Assembly (NCBI GenBank): GCA_905147135.1
Contig: LR990056.1
Location: 4,474,001 to 4,538,000, forward strand
From: Blastobasis lacticolella
Lineage: Eukaryota; Arthropoda; Insecta; Lepidoptera; Blastobasidae
DNA: 64,000 bases
Reading direction: 5' to 3'
Of this stretch, positions 11,875 to 21,300 are shown one piece after another (the first letter of the stretch is position 1; the number at the start of each line of letters is the position of its first letter). A program made the position numbers and the translations under genes. Below the pieces are notes generated by a model. It did not search any database. It was not told where the DNA came from and was given only the letters and a program-made list of their open reading frames with translations.

Positions 11875-12069
11875 TGGTGGACTGCGTGGTGTCAGCCTGG
11901 GGCCCGTGGTCGGACTGCGACACCAGCTGTGGCTCCGGCAGCATGGCGCGTCGGAGGCAGGTCCTCCAGGCGCCTGCTCGGGGCGGCCACCACTGCCCCT
12001 CACTGCTGCAGCGGCGGGCCTGCCAGGAGCACCGGGGCTGCAGCGCTGACAGCGATGTGCCTTTGAGAG
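11875..12069 (+). CDS. exon with thrombospondin type-1 repeat
   Basis: Acceptor CCCCCAG ends at 11874 after a pyrimidine tract; donor GTGAGT starts at 12070. The exon begins in phase 2 and ends with one base of the next codon. The peptide has WGPW, six further cysteines and a basic RRR stretch, which is the TSR layout of Trp ladder, CSxxCG-like core and Arg strand. Two other ATG-initiated frames are open here because the DNA is GC-rich; they are shadows. Confidence 0.85.
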
Positions 12070-15000
12070 GTGAGTCATGAAGTCTGTCTAGGAGTAGCCT
12101 ATTCACTTTAGGATTGAAGGCGTTCAGCTCGTGATGATCAGAACACATACATAGAGGGACAAACGACTCTGGTTAACCTGGGAAACGTTTTTCTTAACTG
12201 ACAACCTGGTAGATCGGTTTCGTCTCGTCCGGTGGCCAATGCTGGAACTAAGTGACACCACTTTGAATTGTCATGTCAATGTCAACAACAGCGACGCTGC
12301 AGTTAGGTTTGTTACAAATTAATATGAATCATATTATGAACCGCTAATGTGGCCTTTTTAGACCCCCAGAATTCTGTTTTGACAGTTTTATTCTAGTGTC
12401 TGGTCTGCGACTTAACTTGTCAGAGACTGACCGCCGGTAAATAATGACGATGATTAAAATGACGATCCCCTAACAGAGGAGACCGCGATGATCCTGCCGG
12501 GCAGCCTGTCCGTGAGCCGACACTCCAACGACACGGTGGACATCCGCAAGAACCTGCGCCTGCGCAACCCTGAGGACCCGGAGTCCAACCAGCATCGGGA
12601 GTGAGTTACCAATTAATTAAAATATTCCTATTGATATCCAAATATTATTAATGCGAATGTTTGTAAGGGTGGATAGATGAATGAATGTACAATGGAGGCT
12701 AAAATCAGAAGCAAAATGCGTGAGAGCAAGTCAAAGTGGAATGAATTGTTCATTCACAATCTTTTGAAAAATGTACGAGTAATTTTGATTTGCTCTCATG
12801 CTTTTGATTCTAAATTTAGACGACTGAACTTAGCCAAATGTATTAAACGCATCTCCTGCACGCAAAAACTATTCAACGGAATTTTAAAGACATATTTGGC
12901 AGTAATCCCACTATAATATAATATTTAAGAGGAGTGTTTCCCGAGCGCGCTCCATGCAAACGTTATTTGATCATATTTTCAATATTACGCTATCAAAGTC
13001 AATGAAATTTTGTAGACGTGATCCAGAAACCAATATCTATGCTTGTGGTTTGTCAGATTTTCGTTAAAATATATCGTTACAAAGTTACACGGGATTTAAG
13101 ATTGCCATACAAGTTTTATACCACAAGCGTATATTGGTTTCTGGATCACGTCTACAGAAAATTCATTTCCTTTGATATCGTAATATTGAAAATACGATTA
13201 AACTACGTTCATTCACGTATCAACTACTCATGCGAAAGTTTGTGTGGGAGTGTGTCTCTATGCATGTTTGTTACCTCTTCACGCAACGGATATAGCTACG
13301 GCGTGTGATATGAAAAGGATAAGGAAAACATCTCCGCAAAAGCAGCGTCAATATTTTGCTGTACCACATGCTCAACGTTAGAGCCTGAGGTTATTACAAT
13401 CAACTTACGTCGATAACGTAGCGCTAGCCACTTATATTAGCTGAAGAACGCTAATAATCCGCGTTTAATCTCTCCCATTCATAAGAGGCTCGCCTCACGA
13501 GGAAATGGCGTGGAAAAATAAGGGTAGATTAGGAAATGAAGGAAACAGACGCGTTAGCAATTTAGGCTAGGCGTTGTTGTGAGCCTCGGTGCGTCGCGAT
13601 TGCGTGACGGCATAGTCGTGATTAATGGTACCTCCTCTTTTTGTTTGTGTTTTTGCATTATTTGCATTATTAGTTTATACCATATGGTGAGTCGGTGGCC
13701 GAGCGGTTAGGGTATCCGACTCGTAAGCGAGATATACCGGGTTCGTATCCCGCCGCCATGTACCAATGACTCTTTTCTGAATGGAACACAAACCGATGCT
13801 CTTACGGTGAGGGAAAACATCGTGATGAAACCTGCACATTCAGGCGACTGGATGTGTAACCATGATCCAAACTGGTGAGGTTCCCCTGGTAGCAGGGTCA
13901 GATGGCAGTCGCTCCACTGTAATTAACTGGCCTGCCGAATTCTGGATCAGGGTTAGGCGAACCCCGGACCCTCGTGCTCGAGACCATAAAACCGATAGAC
14001 CGATTTTGTAGGATTGTCCGACTTTTGTAAAATTAAAATATCATTTGGACAGTCTCCACCTATCCCTGTAACTTGACGTTGGAGTCTATAAAACAATCTT
14101 TTTAGAACCACGTCATTTGAGATCTTAGTCAGATTTTGCCCAAAACACGAACACCGTAGCGATTTCTGTCGTTTCATAAAGTTAACATTTATACAGTACA
14201 AGATTTGACAGTCTACCATTTCAGACAGCACATTTCTCCTCAAAGTTCACCTTCTCAGCTAATCTTATTCGTTTCAGCCTTACAAGTCGATGTTAAAATA
14301 GGCTTTCTTTTGCAGATACTGCGTCCAGTTCGAAGTGACGAAGGTATCAAAGGCTTGCCATGCTGATTCTGATTACGCGGCTCTACGTGAAGGTTTGTAT
14401 TCAGAATACTAGGCACCTATGAGTACCTGTATATATGTTTAGGGGTAAAAGGTCGACGAAGATCTCGACCGTTATTTGTTATAGTAAATAGTGGGAAGTC
14501 GCAAAGTCCTGCTCAAGGCAATCGTTTTCCATTAGCAGGCCGTTTTCAAGTTCTATTGCGTTCAGGCGAAAACGTACGAACGAGTAAGTTAATACCTTTT
14601 GAGCTTTGTCACAGCCATAGCCATTGTATATTGATTGGAACTTTGTGGTCATACCTCGCATACTATGCGAACTCAAACCATACACACAAAGTGTGAGCAA
14701 ATTGTGAGTAGAATTGGCCGTGTGGTGTCCGGCAGAGTAGAATAGCACCAACCCCTTACACTAATGGGTGTCGTACAAGGCGACTGATGTTTTCGAGGCA
14801 AAAGATCAAGTGTCTACGTAGTCTGGAAAATGGGCAGCAGCATTTTCCATTGTTATATTTAAACACTGCGATCTCCAACCCGCCTGCCAAGTGTGGAGAT
14901 TTTGGCAATAACCACCCCTTTCGTGGGAAAGGCCCTAAGTCCTGCAGTGGACTGTTAAGGGCTGTGATGATGATGTTATTGTGAGCCTTAAGCGAGTAGC

Positions 15001-17202
15001 GATTGCGTGATGGCATCGTCGTGATTGATGGATCGGGATAGGTTCGCAGTTTTTTGCATTATTTGCATTATTAATTTATACCATCGGCGCCAGTCCTATA
15101 AAATACGATTTTTGTAAAATTAAAATATCCATTCGGTTGTCCCGCCTGTCCCTTTCAAATGCTGTGAATGTAAGTTTAATATTTATTGAGCTTTTGAGCT
15201 TTCCACCCAGTATATATTCCTTGAAACTCTGTGGTACAACCTCGCACACTAGGTGCGAACTCAAACTGTTCAAACTGTACACAAAATATGATGAATTCTT
15301 TAATACCTTCAAATAATAAATATAAATAATAATTGTGGACAAAATCACACAGCGCCACCTAGCCCCAAACTAAGCAAAGCTTGTACTATGGGTGCTAATT
15401 AGATACTTATATACTTTAAAATACATACTTATTATACATAGAACACCCAGACCCGTAACAGAAATTAAAATTCATCATTTTAAATTTCTGCCCGGCCGGG
15501 AATCGAACCCGGGACCTCTTGCGTGGCTGACTGGCATGTTGACCACTGAACCACTTAGGTCGTTTAAAGGTTAGAGATAAGGAAAGAACGAAACTATTTA
15601 CGCAAAACACACCGCAATGCTCAATGACAAATAATTAAAAACAGTAAAGAAGCATACGAGTACATCTTAATCAACACCTAGCAGTGAGCTGTAGAGGGAA
15701 GTGACCCCTCTATCATACATTTTAATGTACTAGGGGGGTTCATTCACTCTGTATATCATCACTACTAGCTGTGGCTGTGGTGCCCGTCCCTTACAGCAAA
15801 ATTAAACTACCTAATTCCAGTATAAACCAGATTACATTGGAATTGGTTGCCTTTTATGTGAATTACAGACTAGCAAACATTTGTTCATCTGTTAAAATTT
15901 GCTCATTATTTTCTAATTCACACTCATTAGTGCGAGGCAACTAGGCTTTTACCTACCACGATTTTCCATCAGGTGATGAGTAATGAGTATATTAAAAACA
16001 GGAACGGTTATATGATTATGACGATTACATTTCCTCTGAATCCGCCATTGCAACCGAAACCTAAATAAATAAGCGCTCAAGTCAAGTCCTTTCAGCAAAC
16101 AAAATGTCACCTCCAAAAGGAAACACTGTAGGTTGCTACAACCTCCCAAGTGTGATAGAAATTCTTGTGTACGACATCAATAATTTACAAGCGGTCGTAT
16201 ATGTCACGTAGTCCTTAAAGGAATCGCCTCATAACGCGCCCGTCGTCCATCAAGCGACCATTTGGCACAGTGTGAGGGTACCCTTGCACGCCCTTCGCAA
16301 AATGGCCGACGAGTGGCCATGGAGTGGCGAAGGTCGTCGCCTTATTGTTATAATTTATCAGGATTGGGTTATTTGGTGGGGAAGAATAAGTAGTATATTA
16401 AATTTGTTTATTAGAGGTTTCTTTAGAGGCGGACAACGTATTAGTGGAGGCCCCTGGTGCCAGAAGTCCATGGGCGGCGGTGACCACTTTCCATTAGGTG
16501 GCCCGCTCGCCTGTTTGTCTGACGTACATAAAGTAGCACAAGAACTAGATTATCAATAGATAATAACTTGGGTAGATAGGAAACTTCGAAATCGTAAATT
16601 CCGTCTTAACTAGTTTTAACCAAATCAACGCCCAAATTGAGATAAGCAAGAACTTAGCCGATTCTTAAATTTAGTGAAAACGGCAATAAGGAAGCTTAAA
16701 CGAAGGATGTCTTTTTTCACAAGGAATCTACGGCCGATTTCAGCTGATTTTGCAGTAAAAATTTTCAAATAAAAGATTTTTATATTTTTTGACTAGTGTC
16801 CCCTTTTTGTATTTAAGAAACTATGTATTCTCTGATGAAGACCACGATTACCTAAGCAGAACCAGAAGCTAAACTATAAACCTAGCACAATTTACACATA
16901 CAGATTCGACTGTCTGATCAATGTGCCTCTAGACCTACCCACACTAAGTTCCGAAAAAGAACTCTATGCCATCCATACTAAGCACCATTTAACTTACAGG
17001 CTCGACGGTCTGCGTGCTCTGCGAGACGGCCGCTCTCAGACGTGACCTGAAATGGCGGTGTGGCGGCCACGGCGTGGCAGGCCACACCTCGCGATACTAC
17101 GCGCTGGTCGCTCCACACTGCCACGGGAAGTGGGTGCGGGCTGAGCACAGCCCAGAACGCAGCGAAGGATGCTGCTCCAACCCTGACTTCATCTTCGTAT
17201 AA
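11875..17202 (+). CDS. SBSPON-like protein gene with TSP type-1 repeat (3' four exons, partial)
   Basis: Four coding exons (11875-12069, 12477-12600, 14316-14392, 17000-17202) join in one frame through GT-AG introns with phases 1, 2 and 1, giving the last 198 residues and a TAA stop. The first exon encodes a thrombospondin type-1 repeat (VSAWGPWSDC, then CDTSCGSG and an RRR run). The later exons encode YCVQFEVTK, STVCVLCE, APHCHGKW and a C-terminal DFIFV. That order (TSR, then a Cys-rich tail ending in an FIF motif) is what I know of somatomedin-B and TSR domain-containing proteins, which are secreted matrix-type proteins. The somatomedin-B exon and signal peptide should lie 5' of 11875; the first exon here starts with two bases of a split codon, so an upstream exon must exist. 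I found none in 1-11874. GC-rich codon use contrasts with the AT-rich surroundings, supporting a selected gene. The family call is inference; the gene structure is seen directly. Confidence 0.85.
12225..12375 (+). repeat. single copy of the 35079 inverted-repeat family, SBSPON-like intron 1
   Basis: GCTGGAACTAAGTGAC, CAACAACAGCGACGCTGCAG, AATATGAATCATATTATGAA, ending CTTTTTAGACCCCC, the same end as the 35 kb element. Confidence 0.75.
12477..12600 (+). CDS. SBSPON-like gene, linker exon
   Basis: Acceptor CCCCTAACAG ends at 12476; donor GTGAGT starts at 12601. In frame it reads EETAMILPGSLSVSRHSNDT followed by a charged stretch ending ESNQHRE. It lacks cysteines and links the TSR to the C-terminal Cys-rich part. 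It was too short to appear as a stand-alone ORF. The phase agrees with both neighbouring exons. Confidence 0.8.
12974..13194. mobile_element. 221-bp foldback MITE in intron 2 of the SBSPON-like gene
   Basis: Arms of about 73 bp (TTTTCAATATTACG, GTAGACGTGATCCAGAAACC, CAATAT, GCTTGTGG) surround a 75-base centre. A one-armed relative is at 48474-48600. The 96-codon frame at 13018 is a shadow. Confidence 0.8.
13687..13987 (+). mobile_element. SINE-A in intron 2 of the SBSPON-like gene
   Basis: Head GTCGGTGGCCGAGCGGTTAG and GGGTTCGTATCCC, body as in other copies, 3' end lost after CTCGTGCTCGAGA. It sits inside another dispersed repeat whose uninterrupted relative is at 14968-15315. Confidence 0.85.
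14316..14392 (+). CDS. SBSPON-like gene, short exon (YCVQFEVTK)
   Basis: A 77-base exon between acceptor TTCTTTTGCAG (ends 14315) and donor GTTTGT (starts 14393). It completes the split GAA codon and reads YCVQFEVTKVSKACHADSDY, then AALRE. The YC-V-F-V-T pattern matches the start of the C-terminal domain in SBSPON-type proteins as I know them. Phase is preserved on both sides. Confidence 0.8.
14715..14975 (+). mobile_element. LINE-E 3' end in intron 3 of the SBSPON-like gene
   Basis: GTGTGGTGTCCGGCAGAGTA, AGGCGACTGATGTTTTCGAG, ACACTGCGATCTCCAACCC, ending GGGCTGTGATGATGATG. Frames here are shadows. Confidence 0.75.
15310..15566 (-). mobile_element. SINE-B in intron 3 of the SBSPON-like gene
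   Basis: Complete reverse copy with intact GGAATCGAACCCGGGACC and GAACCACTTAGGTCG head. Two opposite-strand frames of 60-64 codons here are shadows. Confidence 0.85.
16418..16535 (+). repeat. LINE-D 3' end in intron 3 of the SBSPON-like gene
   Basis: GGGCGGCGGTGACCACTTTC, then TTAGGTGGCCCGCTCGCCTG and TTTGTCTGACGTACAT. Confidence 0.65.
17000..17202 (+). CDS. SBSPON-like gene, terminal exon
   Basis: Acceptor TTACAG ends at 16999. The exon reads STVCVLCE, then a tryptophan and Cys/His-rich part (KWRC, APHCHGKW), then GCCSNPDFIFV and TAA at 17200-17202. The FIF ending is typical of the family. A start at the internal ATG at 17014 would be out of frame with the other exons, so that ATG is not the gene start. 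Confidence 0.85.
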
Positions 17203-17585
17203 TTGAACGGTTCGACACCTCGATAGCAGTAGTGCCGCGGTTTTTTTTGTAGTAATTAGTTACTGTTTTGAACTAATGGCAGTCTGATTCAACTTTATAG
17301 CGGTCAAATGGCTGTTATGTCACTGGAGACCTCCGGAAATTTGTCATTATTATACATATTACAAAGCAAAGCCCCACTAAGCGTCTGTGTCGGTCTGTTC
17401 GCGATAAACTCGAAACTGCAAATCGGATTTTCATGCGGTTTTCACCAATAGACGTAGTGATTCATGAGGAATAAATAAAATTGGACCTCCTTCGATTCGC
17501 ATGTTCATAAATCCTTGTTTTCCAAATGATGAAAACGAAAATGAACGCTCGCGATTCTGTTCTTTTAGCTACGTTAACTAACGTA
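17203..17585 (+). other. 3' UTR and downstream of SBSPON-like gene
   Basis: No gene. AATAAATAAA at 17470-17479 is the nearest poly(A) signal, about 270 bases after the stop. The stretch around 17370-17465 (CGGATTTTCATGCGG and similar) resembles dispersed Helitron-like relics. Confidence 0.45.
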
Positions 17586-17839
17586 GAGCTCGTCTAATCT
17601 AAAATGACGCGCCCCACTATCGCATTAACGCACACAAGCAAGTTTAAAATATGGACGCAATACATATACAAATGCCGTTGTAATTGGTCATTCAGTTGCC
17701 GGTGAGATTCAAACGTCGTCGGAGCACGCGTCGTTCATTGGCTCCCACACAGATGAAGTGTCGTTATCAATATTTGCACTCACTCATCGAAATCAACTAA
17801 CTAAGTAGTGGAGCGCGTCATTTTAGACTAGACGAGCTC
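17586..17839. mobile_element. 254-bp MITE with TA target duplication
   Basis: The ends GAGCTCGTCTAATCTAAAAT and, inverted, GAGCTCGTCTAGTCTAAAAT form TIRs of about 34 bp. TA lies on both sides (17584-17585 and 17840-17841), as in Tc1/mariner relatives. Confidence 0.8.
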
Positions 17840-17841
17840 TA

Positions 17842-19055
17842 CCATGTTATTTTGACGAACCACACAACCAATAATGTCGACGTCTACTCTTGAAATACAA
17901 CGGTCATTTTATATGATTGTCAGAAGTTACTAAATAATGTCACTACCCTACAATCAACTCAACTATTAGCAAAGTTGGTGGTTTGGTTTGGTACATTTTG
18001 GTTGAGGCCTTTAACGCTTCAGCTGACTGTACAAGAGAAGGCAGAATAATTACCGCATAAAAGCTAATGAGTCGGCTAAAGATGATCTTTCGCAAGTTCG
18101 TTGTTTTAATAACGACTTGTGTCTATCCAGTTTTATAACACATTCTGCCATTTAGTTGTAATGATCTTTTTCGAGACTTGTTTTGCATTTAATACACATA
18201 TTATTCTCTGAGCTGTGTAATAATCTGTGCTGGTAATATCGCCTATAGAAATAATAGTTGTAGAAAACTACAGTGAAAGATTAATTAGGACAAAGATTTT
18301 AGACGTCCAGTCTAAAGTGATTGAACAAATCTAAACGATTTTCTAAAATATGTTTTTCAGATTAAAAATATCGCCTTATTTAATATAACCACCACTGAAC
18401 ATTCAATAAGTTTAAGTATCCTTAATTTTATTTTACTAACTAATCCTTAATTGTAGAATAATTACGTCTGAAACTATTAAAAAAATGTGCCAATCTGTTA
18501 AATGACTGATTAATAACTGATGAGTTAAGATTTTCGATTGTTGTGTTTCTCAATATTACAGATTCATTCATTCTATGTTTGATAGAAACATAAGTTAGTA
18601 GCAAATTCGATTGGTTTAATTGACTTTTGTAACAACACCTGATAGTAAATACCTCCAAAATATTATTTGACGAAATTGTAGTATTATAAACATTTTCTTG
18701 TAAATATCTACAATTAATCATGTCCATAAAATATGACTATTTTGTAGTATAGTAAAAGTAATACGGCACCTAATTATAAACCTAAAGTCAGTGCAAACAA
18801 TTGCACCAAGATTATAAAGAAACTAAATTTGACTAAGAGTTTCGAAATGTACTAAATGGTAATTTAGTTTAAAAAACTTATCACAAAATAACGTAGGTTA
18901 ATTACTAGACTAATTTTGATAATATGCGACTAAAATAATAGTTTGTGAATACATATCCAATCGAAGCGATTCATGTAAATACAAAAAAAATGTTATCGAA
19001 TAAATTGCATTTAATGAAAGGCGTTGTTTTGTTCGTTTACCACCTATGCTTACCA
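17842..19055. other. unassigned AT-rich
   Basis: A 95-codon minus frame at 18440-18727 (Asn/Ser-rich) has no recognised domain. Confidence 0.4.
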
Positions 19056-19058
19056 TTA

Positions 19059-19164
19059 AGCGCTGTCCTAATTGGCAACATCGTGCGACCATTGTCGTGC
19101 GACGGGCGGTTGTGAGGACTCCTATTTTGACAGTCGCACGACTGTTGTCAGTTAGGACAGCGCC
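19059..19164. mobile_element. 106-bp MITE with TTA target duplication
   Basis: The ends AGCGCTGTCCTAA and, inverted, GGCGCTGTCCTAACTG are flanked by TTA at 19056-19058 and 19165-19167, which fits PIF/Harbinger. The interior holds further complementary pieces around GTCGTGCGAC. Confidence 0.75.
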
Positions 19165-19344
19165 TTATAATCTGGCTTTACAGATTTACAGGATCTGACA
19201 TTCTGTAAATCTGACATAAAGCGTCAAAATCATAACGGTAATTTGGCTTTTTTTACTAGTTTTGATTGGTCCTCAGCAACCTCGAGTTGTGTGAAAATGA
19301 AATGAAATGATTTATTGGTATCACACGTTACAAGTCGGTAAGCA

Positions 19345-19625
19345 GCATTTTTTCATAATTAAATACGATAGACAAACAGACAAGCGGGCCACCTGATGCA
19401 AAGTGGTAACCGCTGACTACAGACATTAACAACACCAGGGATATAGCCAATGCATTGTCCACCTCTAAAACACTTAGAGTGGACGGCCACACGGTTCCCC
19501 AAATCTCCACCCCATGGAGCACTAGAGACCTCACCGGCAGGAACACAACACAATCTAAAATAATAGACATTTTTTGGCTGCGGTATTCCATAAAATCTTC
19601 CGCAGGACTTCTTCAGGCGGCTCTA
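19345..19625 (-). repeat. LINE-D 3' end
   Basis: Same family: GCGGGCCACCTGATGCAAAG (read on +) and ATTAACAACACCAGGGATAT; the minus frame carries NALAISLVLLMSV. Confidence 0.65.
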
Positions 19626-19725
19626 CACTATATAAGTATGTATTTACGAACGGCTTGATACATTATAGTTACTGCCAACATTTCATTATACAGTCAGCTA
19701 TACTTATACTCTGCTAAATAAGTGT

Positions 19726-19940
19726 TAGTATGATCTGTTTAAAATGACTTGTTTAATTTGGTGACCAAACAGTGCCCAAAATCATGACTTGCCGTATCAA
19801 TTACGCTACGTATATTGTGTATAGATGTCGAGAATTATATAAGGAACTTCAACAAATACTGCTGCACATTATCCATTTAAATACATAATTTCCTTAACCA
19901 AATAAGACAAGTCGGTTTGGACAGATATTAGACCATATAG
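19726..19940. mobile_element. MITE copy 2 (same family as 1040-1258)
   Basis: ATGACTTGTTTAATTTGGTG at the left, ACTTGCCGTATCAATTACGC inside, AATAAGACAAGTCGGTTTGG at the right. The ends are more diverged than in copy 1. Confidence 0.75.
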
Positions 19941-20502
19941 TTACATAAAATACAGAGAATCGTCTAATAACCCCTAACCAAATACATTTACATAAGCTTT
20001 AATACTTTCTACACTACTAGAACTGATTTTACCGAAACAAAGAACCATTTTGATTGAACGAGCTTTCAAACAAAGAAAACCACATAGAAATCCGTCCATC
20101 TGTTTGGGAGCTAGAATGTCAATAGACAGACACACAAATACACACACAGAACACCCCTTCTTTCTTCGTCGGGAGTAAAAAAAGGCCTGGTATCATTTCA
20201 TTACGCCCTGCCATCAAAATCATTTTCGCCCCTTTTCTCTTCGGGGCGACATTGTCGACGCTTGTCCGATCTCGTATCGCCAAACTGGATTTGTAGCCCG
20301 GGGTCGATTTGCATGTATATTGGATCACCTCACACTCAGATATGAATCGTGGAGAAAGGGCCCTTTGAAGAATAGATGCGTGAACCGATAGATATAGCCT
20401 GGAGCTGTGTCACTTTAAATTTTGTTGTCGAAATCGAATTGGGGCGGCATTCAATAACTCCGTCTTGATATTTTATAGGAAACTTTACCAAAATATCACA
20501 GG

Positions 20503-20811
20503 GAGCGTTGGTGGCCGAGCGGTTAGGGTATCCGACTCGTAAGCGAGAGGTACCGGGTTCGAATCCCTTTGCGGCCATATATCAATGATTATTTTTTGAG
20601 TTATGTTCATTAGTTGAATGCACATACAGGCGACTGAATGTGTAATCACGATCCAATCTGGTCAGGTTACCCTGGTAGCAGAGTCACGGAGGTCAGACGG
20701 CAGTCACTACACTGTAATTACCTGATCTGCCAAATCCTGGATCATGGTCAAGGCGGACCCCAGGCCCTCGTGCGCGAGAGCATAACCGGAACATTAACGC
20801 CAAAACGATTA
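20503..20811 (+). mobile_element. SINE-A
   Basis: GGCCGAGCGGTTAGGGTATC head, B box GGGTTCGAATCCC, full body ending ACATTAACGCCAAAACGATT. A small internal gap removes part of the AACACTAACCGATG section. Confidence 0.85.
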
Positions 20812-21169
20812 TGACAGGTACAAGAGCCCCTAAATTCAAGCGAATAGGGCGAATTTGTGTACCGCATAACAAGTACAAATAAAACCGAGAGCCCAGTAGT
20901 GAAGGACGGCCGCAATTTGTCTGTCTGTCCGCGCTACAGAATAAAGATGACCGCAGTTTGTCTCTGACTAAATATTGGAGTGGTCGCTTGATTTTTGGCG
21001 CAAATAACAGGGAGTCACGGAGGGGTCGCTTTGGAGCCGGAAGATACCCATAGGTAAGAATTTAGGTACCCACTTGTAAGTAAGTAAAGTACCTAGGCAC
21101 GTAAATAGAAAAAGAAATCAGTTGAGTCCGATTATGGTAGTCTTTTAAGGTACCTGTATACATATTTTT

Positions 21170-21300
21170 TGAAGAACACGTTGCCTGCGACTATGTTCCC
21201 TGATAATTATAATTTGGATGCTTTCAAGGGTAGAGTGAATAGGCTGTTCCTAGACAGGCATGCTCCATCTTCGGCCGCATCGTCACTTACCACCGGATGA
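21170..21300 (+). pseudogene. LINE-G ORF2 C-terminus
   Basis: The + strand reads [20 protein letters not shown], then RLFLDRHAP and AASSLTTG, stop. It is the same tail as the minus-strand copy at 48868-49180. A non-LTR C-terminal remnant. Confidence 0.65.

Larger units (their letters stand above)
13573..15315 (+). repeat. cluster of related dispersed repeats around exon 3 of the SBSPON-like gene
   Basis: 13573-13683 and 14968-15084 share CGATTGCGTGA, GTCGTGATT and TTTGCATTATTTGCATTATT. 14000-14060 and 15090-15150 share TTTTGTAAAATTAAAATATC. 14555-14715 and 15190-15305 share CTTTTGAGCTTT and CCTCGCA...TGCGAACTCAAAC. The 77-base coding exon 14316-14392 lies between these pieces. Confidence 0.6.

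Noticed and set aside
17014..17202. stand-alone small gene starting at ATG 17014
   Set aside because: It is the terminal exon of the SBSPON-like gene read from an internal, out-of-frame ATG position; the spliced frame starts at the acceptor at 17000.
18440..18727. 95-codon minus frame as an ORF2 remnant
   Set aside because: Asn/Ser-rich with no motif I could match; left unassigned.
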